Source of the DNA: WTGA01 sp965214055
GTDB taxonomy: Bacteria; Pseudomonadota; Gammaproteobacteria; Arenicellales; Poriferihabitantaceae
Reading direction: 5' to 3'
Length of the DNA stretch: 64,000 nucleotides
Assembly: GCA_965214055.1 (NCBI GenBank)
Contig: OZ243931.1
Span: forward strand, 2,418,001-2,482,000
The notes beneath the pieces are model-generated. The model saw nothing but the letters and a program-made list of their open reading frames with translations. It ran no database searches and was not told where the DNA came from. Shown here piece by piece: positions 52,687-62,020 of this stretch (the stretch's first letter is position 1; the number at the start of each line of letters is the position of its first letter). The translations under genes were made by a program, and so were the position numbers.

Positions 52687-53463
52687 ATGCCCGAAAAAGG
52701 CGGGGAGGAAAAAAGCCGAAATCTCGTATATGGATTTCATGCGGTGGAGTCGGCTGCAAAATCCAGCAGGCATGACATTGCGGAAGTCCTGCTGGACGGC
52801 AAGCGACAGGACCACCGAATGCGCGGGGTCACCGACTGTCTGCGAAAGGCAGGGGTGCCAATACGGGTTTTGACGCGGCTGGAGTTGAACAATGTTTGCG
52901 GGAGCCCCGACCACCAGGGGGTTGTCGCGGTTCTCCATTCTAAATCTTCCCGCCGGACCAGCACCTGGAATGAAATTCTCAACGATTTGAGTGATCGTGA
53001 AACCGTGCTGGTACTGGACCATATCCAAGACCCGCACAATCTGGGGGCCTGTATCCGCACAGCCGAATGTGCCGGAGTCCGAAAGATTGTTCTCCCCAAA
53101 AACGGGGCATGTCCGGTCAACCAGACCGTGCGCAAGGTGGCATCCGGCGCCGTTGACCAGGTTGATGTTGTGTATGTATCCAATCTTTCGCGGGCGCTGC
53201 TTGACCTTCAGGAAAGAGGATTCTGGGTGTATGGTGCGGACGGTACCGGGGATCAGCCGCTGTATGATTGCCGTTTTCCCAAGAAAAGCGTGGTGGTCAT
53301 GGGAGCCGAAGGCAAAGGGCTGCGGAGACTGACCCGAAAATATTGCGATCATCTGGTGAACATTCCCATGCAGGGGCTGATTTCCAGCCTGAACGTCTCG
53401 ACGGCCACCGCGGTGGTCCTGTTCGAAATTCTCCGGCAAAGTCAGCACAGCGAGACAGGGTAA
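52687..53463 (+). CDS. rlmB: 23S rRNA (guanosine-2'-O-)-methyltransferase RlmB
   Basis: 258 residues. L30e-like N-terminal substrate-binding domain (LVYGFHAVESAAKSS), then the SpoU/TrmH knot: DHIQDPHNLGACIRTAECAG (motif 1), VVVMGAEGKGLRRLTRK (motif 2) and IPMQGLISSLNVSTATAVVL (motif 3). Methylates G2251 of 23S rRNA in E. coli. ATG 52687 used; a TTG two codons earlier overlaps the rnr stop. Confidence 0.93.
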   Translation: MPEKGGEEKSRNLVYGFHAVESAAKSSRHDIAEVLLDGKRQDHRMRGVTDCLRKAGVPIRVLTRLELNNVCGSPDHQGVVAVLHSKSSRRTSTWNEILNDLSDRETVLVLDHIQDPHNLGACIRTAECAGVRKIVLPKNGACPVNQTVRKVASGAVDQVDVVYVSNLSRALLDLQERGFWVYGADGTGDQPLYDCRFPKKSVVVMGAEGKGLRRLTRKYCDHLVNIPMQGLISSLNVSTATAVVLFEILRQSQHSETG

Positions 53464-53552
53464 GGCTGTGGTGGCAGCTGGCAGGGATTCCATGGGCCGG
53501 CGGCCTCGTTGCCCCGCTACCGGTCAACCCGGCATTGAGTGTGCTCGGTCCT

Positions 53553-53930
53553 TCAGAGAATAAGGCCCGCGGCGACCCGACGGTCATCCCCCTGCAATAT
53601 ATTGTAGGTTCTGCATGCCGCGGGTGTATCCATGACTTCCAGGCCGGTACCGCTTTGTATCAGCGGCCGGGTAATTTTCGGGTCCGGGAAGACCATGGTG
53701 CTTCCGGTTCCCAAAATAATGACTTCTGCATTGAGACCGGCCAGTTTTTCAAAATCCCCCTGATTTAATTCAGAAACCCGGTTGACTTCCCACATTTCCA
53801 GTTTTTCAGGTGTTAAGATTAAACTTCTTGTATAATCCGTATCCCCGATTTTGAGCAAAAATCCATGATTTAACCGGGTGAGAGCGCGAATTCGATTCAG
53901 TTGTTCGGTCTGATGAAGGTGCAGTTTCAT
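53553..53930 (-). CDS. Mth938-domain-containing protein
   Basis: 125 residues of the DUF498/Mth938 fold: YTRSLILTPEKLEMWEV, EVIILGTGSTMVFPDPKI and GLEVMDTPAACRTYNILQGD, the typical signature near the C-terminus. Related to human NDUFAF3. Function in bacteria unsettled. Convergent with rlmB, divergent from hom by 60 bp. Confidence 0.85.
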   Translation of the reverse strand: MKLHLHQTEQLNRIRALTRLNHGFLLKIGDTDYTRSLILTPEKLEMWEVNRVSELNQGDFEKLAGLNAEVIILGTGSTMVFPDPKITRPLIQSGTGLEVMDTPAACRTYNILQGDDRRVAAGLIL

Positions 53931-53990
53931 TCGGATTGATCATACATTTTTCTGGACGTACCAGTTTACCAAGAATTATAAGAACTTACT

Positions 53991-55301
53991 GTGAAAGCGG
54001 TCAATATTGGCCTGATTGGGCTAGGCACTGTGGGGAGCGGAACACTCTCTGTCTTACAACGCAATGCGGAGGAAATTACCCGGCGTGCGGGTCGTGAGAT
54101 TCGGGTCATTGGCGCCGCGGTCCGGGATGTTTCCAAGCCCCGCCCGGTGAATCTCGACACCCTGGTCATCACCCAGGACCCGTTTGAAATCGTCAACCAT
54201 CCGGATATACAGATTGTTGTCGAGGTCATGGGCGGAGAGACCATCCCCTTGCAGGCGGTGACCCAGGCACTGGACAATGGCAAGCATGTTGTCACTGCGA
54301 ACAAGGCGCTGATCGCGATTCACGGGAATCAGATTTTCAAGTCAGCCCAGGAAAAAGGTCTGATTGTCGCGTTTGAGGCGGCGGTTGCAGGAGGTATTCC
54401 CATTATCAAGGCCATCCGTGAAGGATTGTCGGCAAATCGAATCGAGTGGCTGGCTGGAATCATCAACGGGACAACCAACTATATCCTGACCCAGATGGAT
54501 GAAGCCGGGTGTGATTTCGATGACGTTCTGGCCGAGGCCCAGGAATTGGGGTATGCGGAAGCGGACCCCACTTTCGATATTGAAGGGATTGATGCCGCAC
54601 ACAAGCTGACCATCCTGGCTTCCATTGCCTTCGGGATTTCTCTTCGGTTCAGTCGTGTCCATGTCGAGGGGATTACCGCAATCACCAGCGAAGACATCAC
54701 CTATGCCCGGGAACTGGGTTATCGCATTAAGCACATCGGGATCGCGAAAAAATCCGGCGATGGGGTGGAATTGCGGGTGCATCCGGCCCTCATCCCGAAA
54801 AACCGGTTAATTGCCAACGTAAACGGGGTCAAGAATGCGGTCCTCGTACAATCCGATGCCGTCGGCCCAACGTTGTATTATGGAGCCGGTGCGGGTTCTG
54901 AACCCACGGCCTCCGCGGTCGTCGCTGACCTCATCGATGTTGTCCGTACGATCACCACAGACCCGGGAAACCGGGTTCCGCATCTCGCCTTTCAGCCCGA
55001 TGCGATCATCGATATGCGGATACTGGCGATGGAAGAAATTGAAACGGCCTTCTATCTTCGCATGAGTGTCATCAACCGTCCCGGGGTAATGGCCTCCATC
55101 GCAACCATTTTCGGGCGCGGCGATATCAGCATTGACAGCGTGATCCAAAAGGGAAGAGGCCGGCCGAACGAAGACGTTACGATTATCATGCTGACCCAAA
55201 CGACCCGGGAAGGCAATCTGGTGAGGGCCCTGGAAGAAGTGGAAAAGCTCGATACCGTGAACGGCAGCGTGGTCAAAATCCGGCTTGAGCAATTGTCATG
55301 A
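53991..55301 (+). CDS. hom: Homoserine dehydrogenase
   Basis: 436 residues. NAD-binding GLIGLGTVGSGTL at the N-terminus, then VVTANKALIAIHG, AAVAGGIPIIKAIREGL and GIINGTTNYILTQM with LGYAEADPTFDIEGIDAAHK (catalytic Asp/Lys). A C-terminal ACT domain (VINRPGVMASIATIFGRGDI) gives feedback control. The start is GTG. Downstream there is no thrC, usually the next gene; recJ follows instead. Confidence 0.95.
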   Translation: MKAVNIGLIGLGTVGSGTLSVLQRNAEEITRRAGREIRVIGAAVRDVSKPRPVNLDTLVITQDPFEIVNHPDIQIVVEVMGGETIPLQAVTQALDNGKHVVTANKALIAIHGNQIFKSAQEKGLIVAFEAAVAGGIPIIKAIREGLSANRIEWLAGIINGTTNYILTQMDEAGCDFDDVLAEAQELGYAEADPTFDIEGIDAAHKLTILASIAFGISLRFSRVHVEGITAITSEDITYARELGYRIKHIGIAKKSGDGVELRVHPALIPKNRLIANVNGVKNAVLVQSDAVGPTLYYGAGAGSEPTASAVVADLIDVVRTITTDPGNRVPHLAFQPDAIIDMRILAMEEIETAFYLRMSVINRPGVMASIATIFGRGDISIDSVIQKGRGRPNEDVTIIMLTQTTREGNLVRALEEVEKLDTVNGSVVKIRLEQLS

Positions 55302-55357
55302 TTTCCTTCCGGGACGGGAGAAAGTGGTCAAAGCGAGTGCCAATCAATGATGTCTCC

Positions 55358-55380
55358 CCAAGCGGTGAAAACCGCTTTGG
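55358..55380 (+). other. GAAA-tetraloop hairpin in the hom-recJ gap
   Basis: AAGCGGT-GAAA-ACCGCTT forms seven base pairs capped by a GNRA tetraloop, followed by a second short hairpin (CAGGC..GCCTG). No U-tract follows, so it is not a clear intrinsic terminator; it may be an RNA structure in the hom-recJ transcript. Confidence 0.3.
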
Positions 55381-55524
55381 CAGGCACCTGGCAGCCTGCT
55401 TCCCCGACAGGGGGAAAATCGGATCATTCCAGTGCCTGCAGGGGGGCTGGAGGAAACAGGGAATCTGCCCCGGGGGTTCCTGATATTCACCCGGCCAGGC
55501 GTCAATGATCCAGGCATCAATGAT

Positions 55525-57300
55525 ATGGACAGGCCTGCCCAGAAAAAAAAATATTGTCATCGTACGCCACGGGTTTCCCTGAGCCTGACCCCCAACACCC
55601 GCGTCACCGTTTCTCCCCTGTTGAAGCGGATCTTTGAAAACCGGGGTGTTTCAGACCCGGAAGAACTTGAATACCCGCTTTCCCGGCTGCATGACCCGGC
55701 ATTGTTAAAACACGGTTCCGACGCAGTCGAGATGCTCCATGTGTCCATGCAAAAGCAATACAAGATACTGATTATAGGGGATTATGATACCGATGGTGCC
55801 ACCGCAACCGTCCTTGGCCTGTTGTGTCTTCGTTCATTTGGCGCCAAGAATGTGGAATATCTCGTCCCCAACCGATTCGAATACGGGTATGGTTTGTCGG
55901 AAAAAATTGCCGAAGTGGCCATACAGAAATCCCCCGACATTGTCATTACGGTCGACAACGGAATAAGCAGTCTCGCGGGGGTGGGTGTTTTGCAGGCAGC
56001 GGGCATCCGGGTGATCATCACCGACCATCATTTGCCCGGCCCGGAACTGCCCCCGGCGGATGTCATCGTGAACCCCAATCAACCCGGCTGCACGTTTCCC
56101 AGCAAGATGCTGGCGGGAGTCGGCGTGATGTTTTACCTGCTTGTGCTGCTCAGGGCGAAGCTGAATGCGGTGGGCTGGTTTGAAACCCGGCAGATTCCGG
56201 TACCGAATCTGGCCGAATATCTTGACCTGGTCGCACTCGGGACCGTGGCAGACCTGGTGCCGCTGGATTACAACAACCGCATTCTGGTTGCCCAGGGGAT
56301 ATCCCGGATCCGGGCCGGAAGGTGCCGGCCGGGAATCATGGCCCTGCTTGAAAGTTCAGGCCGGAATTTTCGAAATCTCACTTCACAGGACCTGGGTTTT
56401 GGGGTGGCCCCGAGGCTGAACGCAGCGGGGCGCATGGAGGATATCTCCATGGGGATTGAATGTTTGCTGTCCGAATCCATGGACGAGGCCAGAAAACTGG
56501 CTCAGCCCCTGGAAACCATCAATCGCAACCGACAGAAAGTCCAGGGAGAGATGCAGGCGGATGCGATGCGGATTGTTGCCGCCGTGTTGGGAAACCGATC
56601 CTCAAGAAAGGCGGTGGATACCGTCACAAATCTTGGGTTTTGCCTGTTTCATCCTGATTGGCATCAGGGGGTCACCGGGTTGGTGGCTTCCCGGATCAGG
56701 GAAAAAACGGACGAACCGGCGATCGTATTTGCCGCCAGTGGAACGGATCAATTGTCGGGTTCCGCAAGGTCCATCAGTGGCCTGCACATCAAGGATTTGC
56801 TCGAAACCATTGCCAGTGAGAATCCCGGGCTGATTAAAAAATTCGGGGGCCATGCGATGGCGGCAGGGCTGACGATCCATGGCGATGATCTCGATTCATT
56901 TGCACAGGCTTTTTACCGGCATGTAACCCGGTTTTTCAGTGAGGCGGGTGATCTGTCCACCGTATATACCGATGGCGATCTTGCGGAGGAAGACATCACC
57001 CTTGAAAATGCGGAAGACATCCGGATGGCGGCACCCTGGGGCCAGGGGTTTCCCATCCCCTTGTTTGAAGGGGAGTTCAAGGTGTTGCATTCCAGGATAG
57101 TCGGGGAACAACATCTCAGGCTGACATTACAGTCTTTCCACAGGAAGTGGAAATTTGAAGCGATTGTATTCAGGGCGATTGATCCGGGAGAGAAAGCGCC
57201 GGTGCTGAAGAGAATCCATGTCATCTACCAGCTGGATGTGAATGAATACCGGGGAAAGCGCCGATTGCAATTGCTCATCTCCGATTATTTTCCGGTATAG
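55525..57300 (+). CDS. recJ: Single-stranded-DNA-specific exonuclease RecJ
   Basis: 591 residues. DHH-family motifs: IGDYDTDGATAT, VITVDNGISSLAGV, RVIITDHHLPGP and the PN-QPGC block. Motif near the C-terminal half DHHA1: KKFGGHAMAAGLTIHG. RecJ degrades 5' ssDNA ends during repair. The open frame extends upstream to 55432 but the conserved part begins after ATG 55525 (MDRPAQKKK), which I take as start. Confidence 0.93.
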   Translation: MDRPAQKKKYCHRTPRVSLSLTPNTRVTVSPLLKRIFENRGVSDPEELEYPLSRLHDPALLKHGSDAVEMLHVSMQKQYKILIIGDYDTDGATATVLGLLCLRSFGAKNVEYLVPNRFEYGYGLSEKIAEVAIQKSPDIVITVDNGISSLAGVGVLQAAGIRVIITDHHLPGPELPPADVIVNPNQPGCTFPSKMLAGVGVMFYLLVLLRAKLNAVGWFETRQIPVPNLAEYLDLVALGTVADLVPLDYNNRILVAQGISRIRAGRCRPGIMALLESSGRNFRNLTSQDLGFGVAPRLNAAGRMEDISMGIECLLSESMDEARKLAQPLETINRNRQKVQGEMQADAMRIVAAVLGNRSSRKAVDTVTNLGFCLFHPDWHQGVTGLVASRIREKTDEPAIVFAASGTDQLSGSARSISGLHIKDLLETIASENPGLIKKFGGHAMAAGLTIHGDDLDSFAQAFYRHVTRFFSEAGDLSTVYTDGDLAEEDITLENAEDIRMAAPWGQGFPIPLFEGEFKVLHSRIVGEQHLRLTLQSFHRKWKFEAIVFRAIDPGEKAPVLKRIHVIYQLDVNEYRGKRRLQLLISDYFPV

Positions 57301-57417
57301 TGCCCGGGATGACCGACGCAGGGTGTCCCCGAACCGGCAGTTGAAACGCTGGAACTGGACCGGGTTGTTGTGCAGTTAAACTCCAGTGTGCAGGCTGCGA
57401 CAGTTCCGTGACGCAGA

Positions 57418-58686
57418 CTAACTCAGAGTACCGTGATTGAAACGAAAGCCAGGGTACACAAATGCGCTTGAGATTCGCTCGCAATCCCGTTCGGTAACAC
57501 CCCCGGCCCGGGCGATGTGGTACCAGCGGTGGCGCACAACCTGCTCCATGGTCTGGATCGTCGCATCGGCATCATCACGATTCAGTAGAAATCGTGCATG
57601 TTGGGATAACAGGTTGTCAACATTTGCATAGCGCCCCATATCGCCACAGATGAGGGCAAGATCGCGTCGTTCGGTGCTGATGGGCATCGATGGGACCAAG
57701 TCGTAGGCAGGGGACAGCCTCCAGTCGGCATCCAGTGCGATGATGGCGTGATTTCGGGGATGATCGTCCGTATTCGAGATCAACGCATTGAAGCACATCC
57801 GCCGGAAGAGTTCCTGAGCATCTTGCTGCGGCCGTGCCGATATTCGCCGCAGTTCTTCGACCAGCAGGGGATAGGACCATTTGTCCCGGCCGACGTGAGA
57901 ATCCTCTGCACGGAGTATTGTCAGGGCGCTCAACAGTCGCGCACGTCGATAGCCCGTTGCAACGTTGGCCCGATCAAAGCGCTTGACCATCAACACATCA
58001 CGGCCCCCAACCGTCTCGACTCGACTCTCCGCTGTCTGCAGACCGCATTCACGGCCAAGCAGTAGCATTGAGTGCTCGACACGTGCGTGATTCCAACGGT
58101 CATCCGGGTGATTGAATTTCGCAACCCACAGGTTGTCATCGTCTTGTATGACTGCTTTCGGGCGTGCGCCTCCCATGGACGTGCCGGCGAGCAGCAATGC
58201 TTCCGCTTGTTCAGCGTTCGCACTGGTTGGCAGTTCTTCATCAGCAATGATTGCATCGGTCAGTTGCTGTAACTTGGCCAAGTCCAGGGTGCGGGAGAAT
58301 TTTCTCCGCGGTGCTGGTGGTTCCCGATTCAGGCCGAAGCTCAGGGCGCCGGCGCGGTCTTCCGGCGAATACAGAAGATAATCCAGTTTACTGAGATTTG
58401 CTTTGCCGGAATATTTTTCGATGACCCGCCGACCCCAGTAATCCGGGCCCGCGTCGCGGAGTGCTCCGAAAATGCCCTGGAGCCGTCTCGTCTCGAATAT
58501 TTCGGTTGTGAGCTTGAGTTCCACCGGATCGATCGCAACGGCATTCTCACGGGAGAGGTAGCTTTTCCCATAGACAAATTTGCCGATCGGATTCCTGTGC
58601 CGGTCAGCGGCGAGCACGAATTTACCGGCCGTTACGAACGCTGTCTCGCCAGGCAGCACGATGTACACGTAGCACGCGTCGTTCAT
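57418..58686 (-). CDS. hipA: HipA-type serine/threonine kinase toxin
   Basis: 422 residues. Family motifs: TSMGGARPKAVIQ (P-loop-like Gly-rich segment), LMVKRFDR, the catalytic NTDDHPRNHAI and the metal-binding LSPAYDLVPS. In E. coli HipA phosphorylates glutamyl-tRNA synthetase; this is a more distant family member with an intact kinase core. The gene follows hipB by nine bases, the standard antitoxin-toxin order. Confidence 0.92.
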   Translation of the reverse strand: MNDACYVYIVLPGETAFVTAGKFVLAADRHRNPIGKFVYGKSYLSRENAVAIDPVELKLTTEIFETRRLQGIFGALRDAGPDYWGRRVIEKYSGKANLSKLDYLLYSPEDRAGALSFGLNREPPAPRRKFSRTLDLAKLQQLTDAIIADEELPTSANAEQAEALLLAGTSMGGARPKAVIQDDDNLWVAKFNHPDDRWNHARVEHSMLLLGRECGLQTAESRVETVGGRDVLMVKRFDRANVATGYRRARLLSALTILRAEDSHVGRDKWSYPLLVEELRRISARPQQDAQELFRRMCFNALISNTDDHPRNHAIIALDADWRLSPAYDLVPSMPISTERRDLALICGDMGRYANVDNLLSQHARFLLNRDDADATIQTMEQVVRHRWYHIARAGGVTERDCERISSAFVYPGFRFNHGTLS

Positions 58687-58695
58687 TCGACGAAC

Positions 58696-59037
58696 CTAGA
58701 AATCGTTGTCCAGACTTTCCGGCTGGCGGGCTCGGGCACGCTCACGGGGCAGGGTGAGTGCCAGCCCCTCCTTGTCAAGTGCCGGGTCCGCAATCTCTTT
58801 CAAGGCATCCAGCAGGTCATACGCCCAAAGCAACGCAATGTAGACGGCAACGGTGGTGGAAGGCTTGCCTTGCTCGGCATTAGATACCGGGCGCGGACCG
58901 GTGCCGATCTTCTCCGCAACGTCCTGGATTCGCAGGTTTCTCCGGAGCCTTGCGGTTCGCAGGTTGGCCCCCAACTGTTTCAGCACCTGTTCCACGGGAT
59001 AAGGGGGTGCGGTGGTCAATGTGTTTCTGCCAGTCAT
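58696..59037 (-). CDS. hipB: HipB-type antitoxin, XRE-family HTH
   Basis: 113 residues. The helix-turn-helix is LGANLRTARLRRNLRIQDVA followed by EKIGTGPRPVSNAEQGKPST. A C-terminal tail rich in Arg and Pro follows. A perfect palindrome lies 26 bases upstream of its ATG, consistent with autorepression by the HipAB complex. Confidence 0.88.
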   Translation of the reverse strand: MTGRNTLTTAPPYPVEQVLKQLGANLRTARLRRNLRIQDVAEKIGTGPRPVSNAEQGKPSTTVAVYIALLWAYDLLDALKEIADPALDKEGLALTLPRERARARQPESLDNDF

Positions 59038-59062
59038 ATTCTTTGAATTACCTTTTATATTG

Positions 59063-59079
59063 GTTAATATACTATTAAC
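59063..59079. promoter_or_regulatory. HipB operator candidate
   Basis: GTTAATA-TAC-TATTAAC: seven perfectly matched bases on each side of a three-base centre, just upstream of hipB. Confidence 0.5.
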
Positions 59080-59223
59080 AGCATACCTTCTTTTGACAGA
59101 GAAGCAAGCCTGTCTGCCATGAAGAGCCGACTAAAGCAATTAAGAGTTTTTCCGTGGGTCGCATGACATCATTACCGGGAGTTGATGCGGTGCGGTACCA
59201 CGAGTCCAGTCTCTGTTTGTCTG

Positions 59224-59334
59224 AAATCCCAAGCTTGGGATTTAAAGCAAAATGCCAAGTGGAATAAAATGCCAAGTTGTCGGCCAGGAATGGCTTAACC
59301 ATGCGGTTTTCCGGGCATTTTTACTTGGCATTTT
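59224..59334. repeat. Left-end repeats of the recombinase module
   Basis: A perfect 20-bp palindrome (AAATCCCAAGCTTGGGATTT, 59224-59243) is followed by two direct copies of AAAATGCCAAGT (59249-59260, 59266-59277) and one inverted copy (ACTTGGCATTTT, 59323-59334). They lie just before the first recombinase gene. Such repeated sites are expected for recombinase binding at the end of a mobile element. Confidence 0.5.
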
Positions 59335-59394
59335 ATTTGACCACCGTTCTCCGGGTAGAGTGGTTCTCCCTTGTAATTCAATGGAGAACTACCA

Positions 59395-60926
59395 ATGTAC
59401 TCAAAACCCCATCGCCAGATTCTGGCAACCCCTTTACAGATCCATCATGATGCCCTCATTGCTGGGTTTATTGATGCCTCCGGACTTCCCGGGCGTATAA
59501 CCGAGAAGCATCTCAGCGATTATCGATATCCCGCCCATCACTTCCTTACCTGGCTAGCGTGCAATGATATTGATCTTGGAACCGTCGATGGTTTTATCAT
59601 CCACCGATTCCTTCAGCACGACTGTGATGGTTGCACCGTTGCCCCGGCATCGGCTCGGTTCCGCTCTTGGGCCAAACGTCTCACCTCCCCCGAACTCATG
59701 CACTTCGTCCGCTATCTGGAGCAGGAAGAATGGATTGCCACCCCGGGGGATCTCGACGACAACCTCCGCCTTGTAGATGATTTTACCGACCGGTTACGCA
59801 CGGATGGTTATTCCTCTTCCACCATTCAGGACTATCAGAAGACCTGCACTGGACTGATTGTCTGGCTCCATCTCTCCCGACTTCCGCTACGCGAACTGAC
59901 CCCGGCGGTCCTCGAACAATTCCATCATCGTTTGTTTGTCTGCTCTCTCCCCGGCGTCTTTTATGGTCAACGCATCCGGTCTTCCGACAGTGATAAAAAT
60001 AGAAGCAGGCTGTCCCGGTTCATGGTGCATCTTGCGACCATTGGGCGAATTCCACCCATGGAGCCCCCCACAAGGACCCTCTCCCGGACATTCTAGAGAA
60101 GTTCTCGACCTGGCTTGAACACACCCGGAGCCTTTGCAGGTGTACCTGTCGAGCTCATATCCGACGGATGTCAGCGGTTCTGCCCGGTCTCGGAGTCGAC
60201 CCGGATGCCTACGACGCCGCACGGATTCGCAAGGTGCTGTGGGAACAGATCGAGCATCGGTCACGAACCTATGCCCAAAGTCTGACCACCTCAATGTGTG
60301 TGTACCTTCGATTCCTGGTCTCGAAAGGCTGCATCCCGGCTGCCCTGGTCGAGGCCGTGCCGACGGTGCCGCAATGGCGGTTGTCGTCCCTTCCCCGGTA
60401 TATTTCCACCGACGACATTGAGCGCACCATCGAGACTTGCGATGCTCGCCCGGTGGGCCTGCGCGATCGGGCCATTCTGTTGTTGCTGGCACGACTGGCA
60501 CTGCGGGCCGGGGATATCGTGGCCCTGCGCATGAACGACATCGATTGGGAGCGGGCCGAGATTCGAGTGTCGGGAAAGTCCCGACGACAGGCCATACTGC
60601 CGCTTCCCCAGGAGGTCGGTGATGCACTGGTTGCCTATCTGAAACGTCGGCCAAAGGTGGACGAAGAGAACGTGTTTCTTCGGTCGGTCGCACCCTACCG
60701 GCCTTTTTCTGATTCGAGCGCGATCAGCATAATGGTACGCAGAGCACTGGACCGGGCCGGGGTCAAAACTTTTGCCGGCCGCGGAGCCCATGTGTTTCGA
60801 CACAGCCAAGCCACCCACCTGCTGCGCCACAAATCCATGGACACCACCATGATCTATGCCAAAACCGATACGGTGATGTTGCAGGAAGTCGCCCAACCGT
60901 GGATCGGTGAGGGGGTGGAAAAATGA
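59395..60926 (+). pseudogene. Tyrosine recombinase 1, frameshifted
   Basis: ATG 59395 has GGAG eight bases upstream. The first frame covers the N-terminal SAM-like DNA-binding region (DDFTDRLRTDGYSSSTIQDY) and stops at 60096. The second half continues in another frame from about 60058 (DPLPDILEKFSTWLEHTRSL) to 60926. It carries the catalytic set: LALRAGDIVALRMNDIDW (first Arg), GKSRRQAILPLP (Lys), HVFRHSQATHLL (His, Arg), LLRHKSMDTTMIYAK (His and Tyr). One frameshift near 60050-60100 separates the halves. Its stop overlaps the next recombinase gene by ATGA. Confidence 0.8.
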
Positions 60927-61796
60927 ACAAGACAGTCACCCTGACCGAACATGCCAACCGCTTTGTTGCCATGAAACAGCAGCTTGGCTACCGGTTCATC
61001 AATAACCAATACATGTTGCAGAGCTTTGCCCGATTTGCCGAAGACCGCCACGAGACGGTGATCCAGGCCGATACTGCGCTGAAATGGGCCGCAATGGGGT
61101 CATCACGGCATCAGCGAGTCGAAAGGTTGTACACGGTACACGCCTTTGCCGTCTGGCTGCATGCCGAGGATGCCCGTCACGAGGTCCCGCCGCCGACCCT
61201 CGCCGTATCTGATCTCGGTCGAGGAGATTCAGGCCCTGCTGACAGCCGCACTGTCCATCGGACCGGTGGGCACCCTCACGCCGCTGACCTGGCAGACTCT
61301 GTTCGGGCTCATCGCGGTGACCGGAATGCGTGTCAGCGAGGCCCGATCACTGACTCTGGAGGACCTTACCTCCGATGGTCTGATTATCCGAGACACCAAG
61401 TTCCGCAAGTCCAGAATGGTCGCCCTGCATCCTACCACCTGGGAGGCACTGAATCGCTATCTGGTGGTCCGGCGTAAGGCATCAACCCAGGATGAGCATC
61501 TGTTCGTGCTCGCGTCCACCGGTCGACCGCCCGGCAAAACCTATACCGAGATCATCTTCCGGCGTCTCGCGGAACAGACCGGTATCCGCAAGCCCGGTGC
61601 ACCACGAGGCACCACGCCTCATTCCCTACGACACTCTTTTGCTGTCCGGTCCATTGAGAACCTCGCTCCCGAGGCCGACCCAAGCCGTCACATGCTGGCC
61701 CTGTCCACCTACCTCGGGCATGCCAATGTCTCGGATACGTACTGGTATCTCGAATATGCCTATAACCGTTTTATGCCGACAATGCTCATCAAGTAA
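60923..61796 (+). pseudogene. Tyrosine recombinase 2, frameshifted
   Basis: Begins ATG 60923 in an ATGA overlap with recombinase 1. The N-terminal part (KQQLGYRFINNQYMLQSFAR, HAFAVWLHAED) is in one frame; after the Pro-rich hinge VPPPTLA it shifts by one base at about 61195 to SPYLISVEEIQALL and runs to 61796. Catalytic residues are all present: TGMRVSEARSL, KFRKSRMVALHP, PHSLRHSFAVRS, LGHANVSDTYWYLEYA. Without the shift it would be about 290 residues. Confidence 0.8.
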
Positions 61797-61837
61797 TTGA
61801 TTAAGCGGAGATTGATGTTCAAATTGTCGGCATAAAA
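61769..61837. repeat. Large imperfect palindrome across the end of recombinase 2
   Basis: TTTTATGCCGACAAT (61769-61783) and its perfect complement ATTGTCGGCATAAAA (61823-61837) enclose a second inner pair, CATCAA (61787-61792) and TTGATG (61813-61818). The stop codon of recombinase 2 is inside. This is much larger than a terminator and may be an element boundary or recombinase site. Confidence 0.5.
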
Positions 61838-61843
61838 AAGTTT

Positions 61844-61904
61844 CACAGGGACGGTAAAATCAAAATGGAATAGTATCGGCACCGTCAACCGGATCCCTGT
61901 GCCG
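61844..61904. repeat. Nested inverted repeats before recombinase 3
   Basis: CACAGGGA (61844-61851) pairs with TCCCTGTG (61894-61901), and CGGCAC (61877-61882) with GTGCCG (61899-61904). Position, about 120 bp before recombinase 3, matches that of the repeats at 59224 before recombinase 1, so these may be binding sites at the end of the second module. Confidence 0.4.
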
Positions 61905-62020
61905 ATGGTGTGTTTGGTTGGAAAGCTCTCCACCGATATCAATGGCTGGAAGAGCGATGACGGTGGAGCACTTTTATGGTTTATGTTTTCTCTTTGTTTA
62001 TTAACAAAGAGGAAATATCC

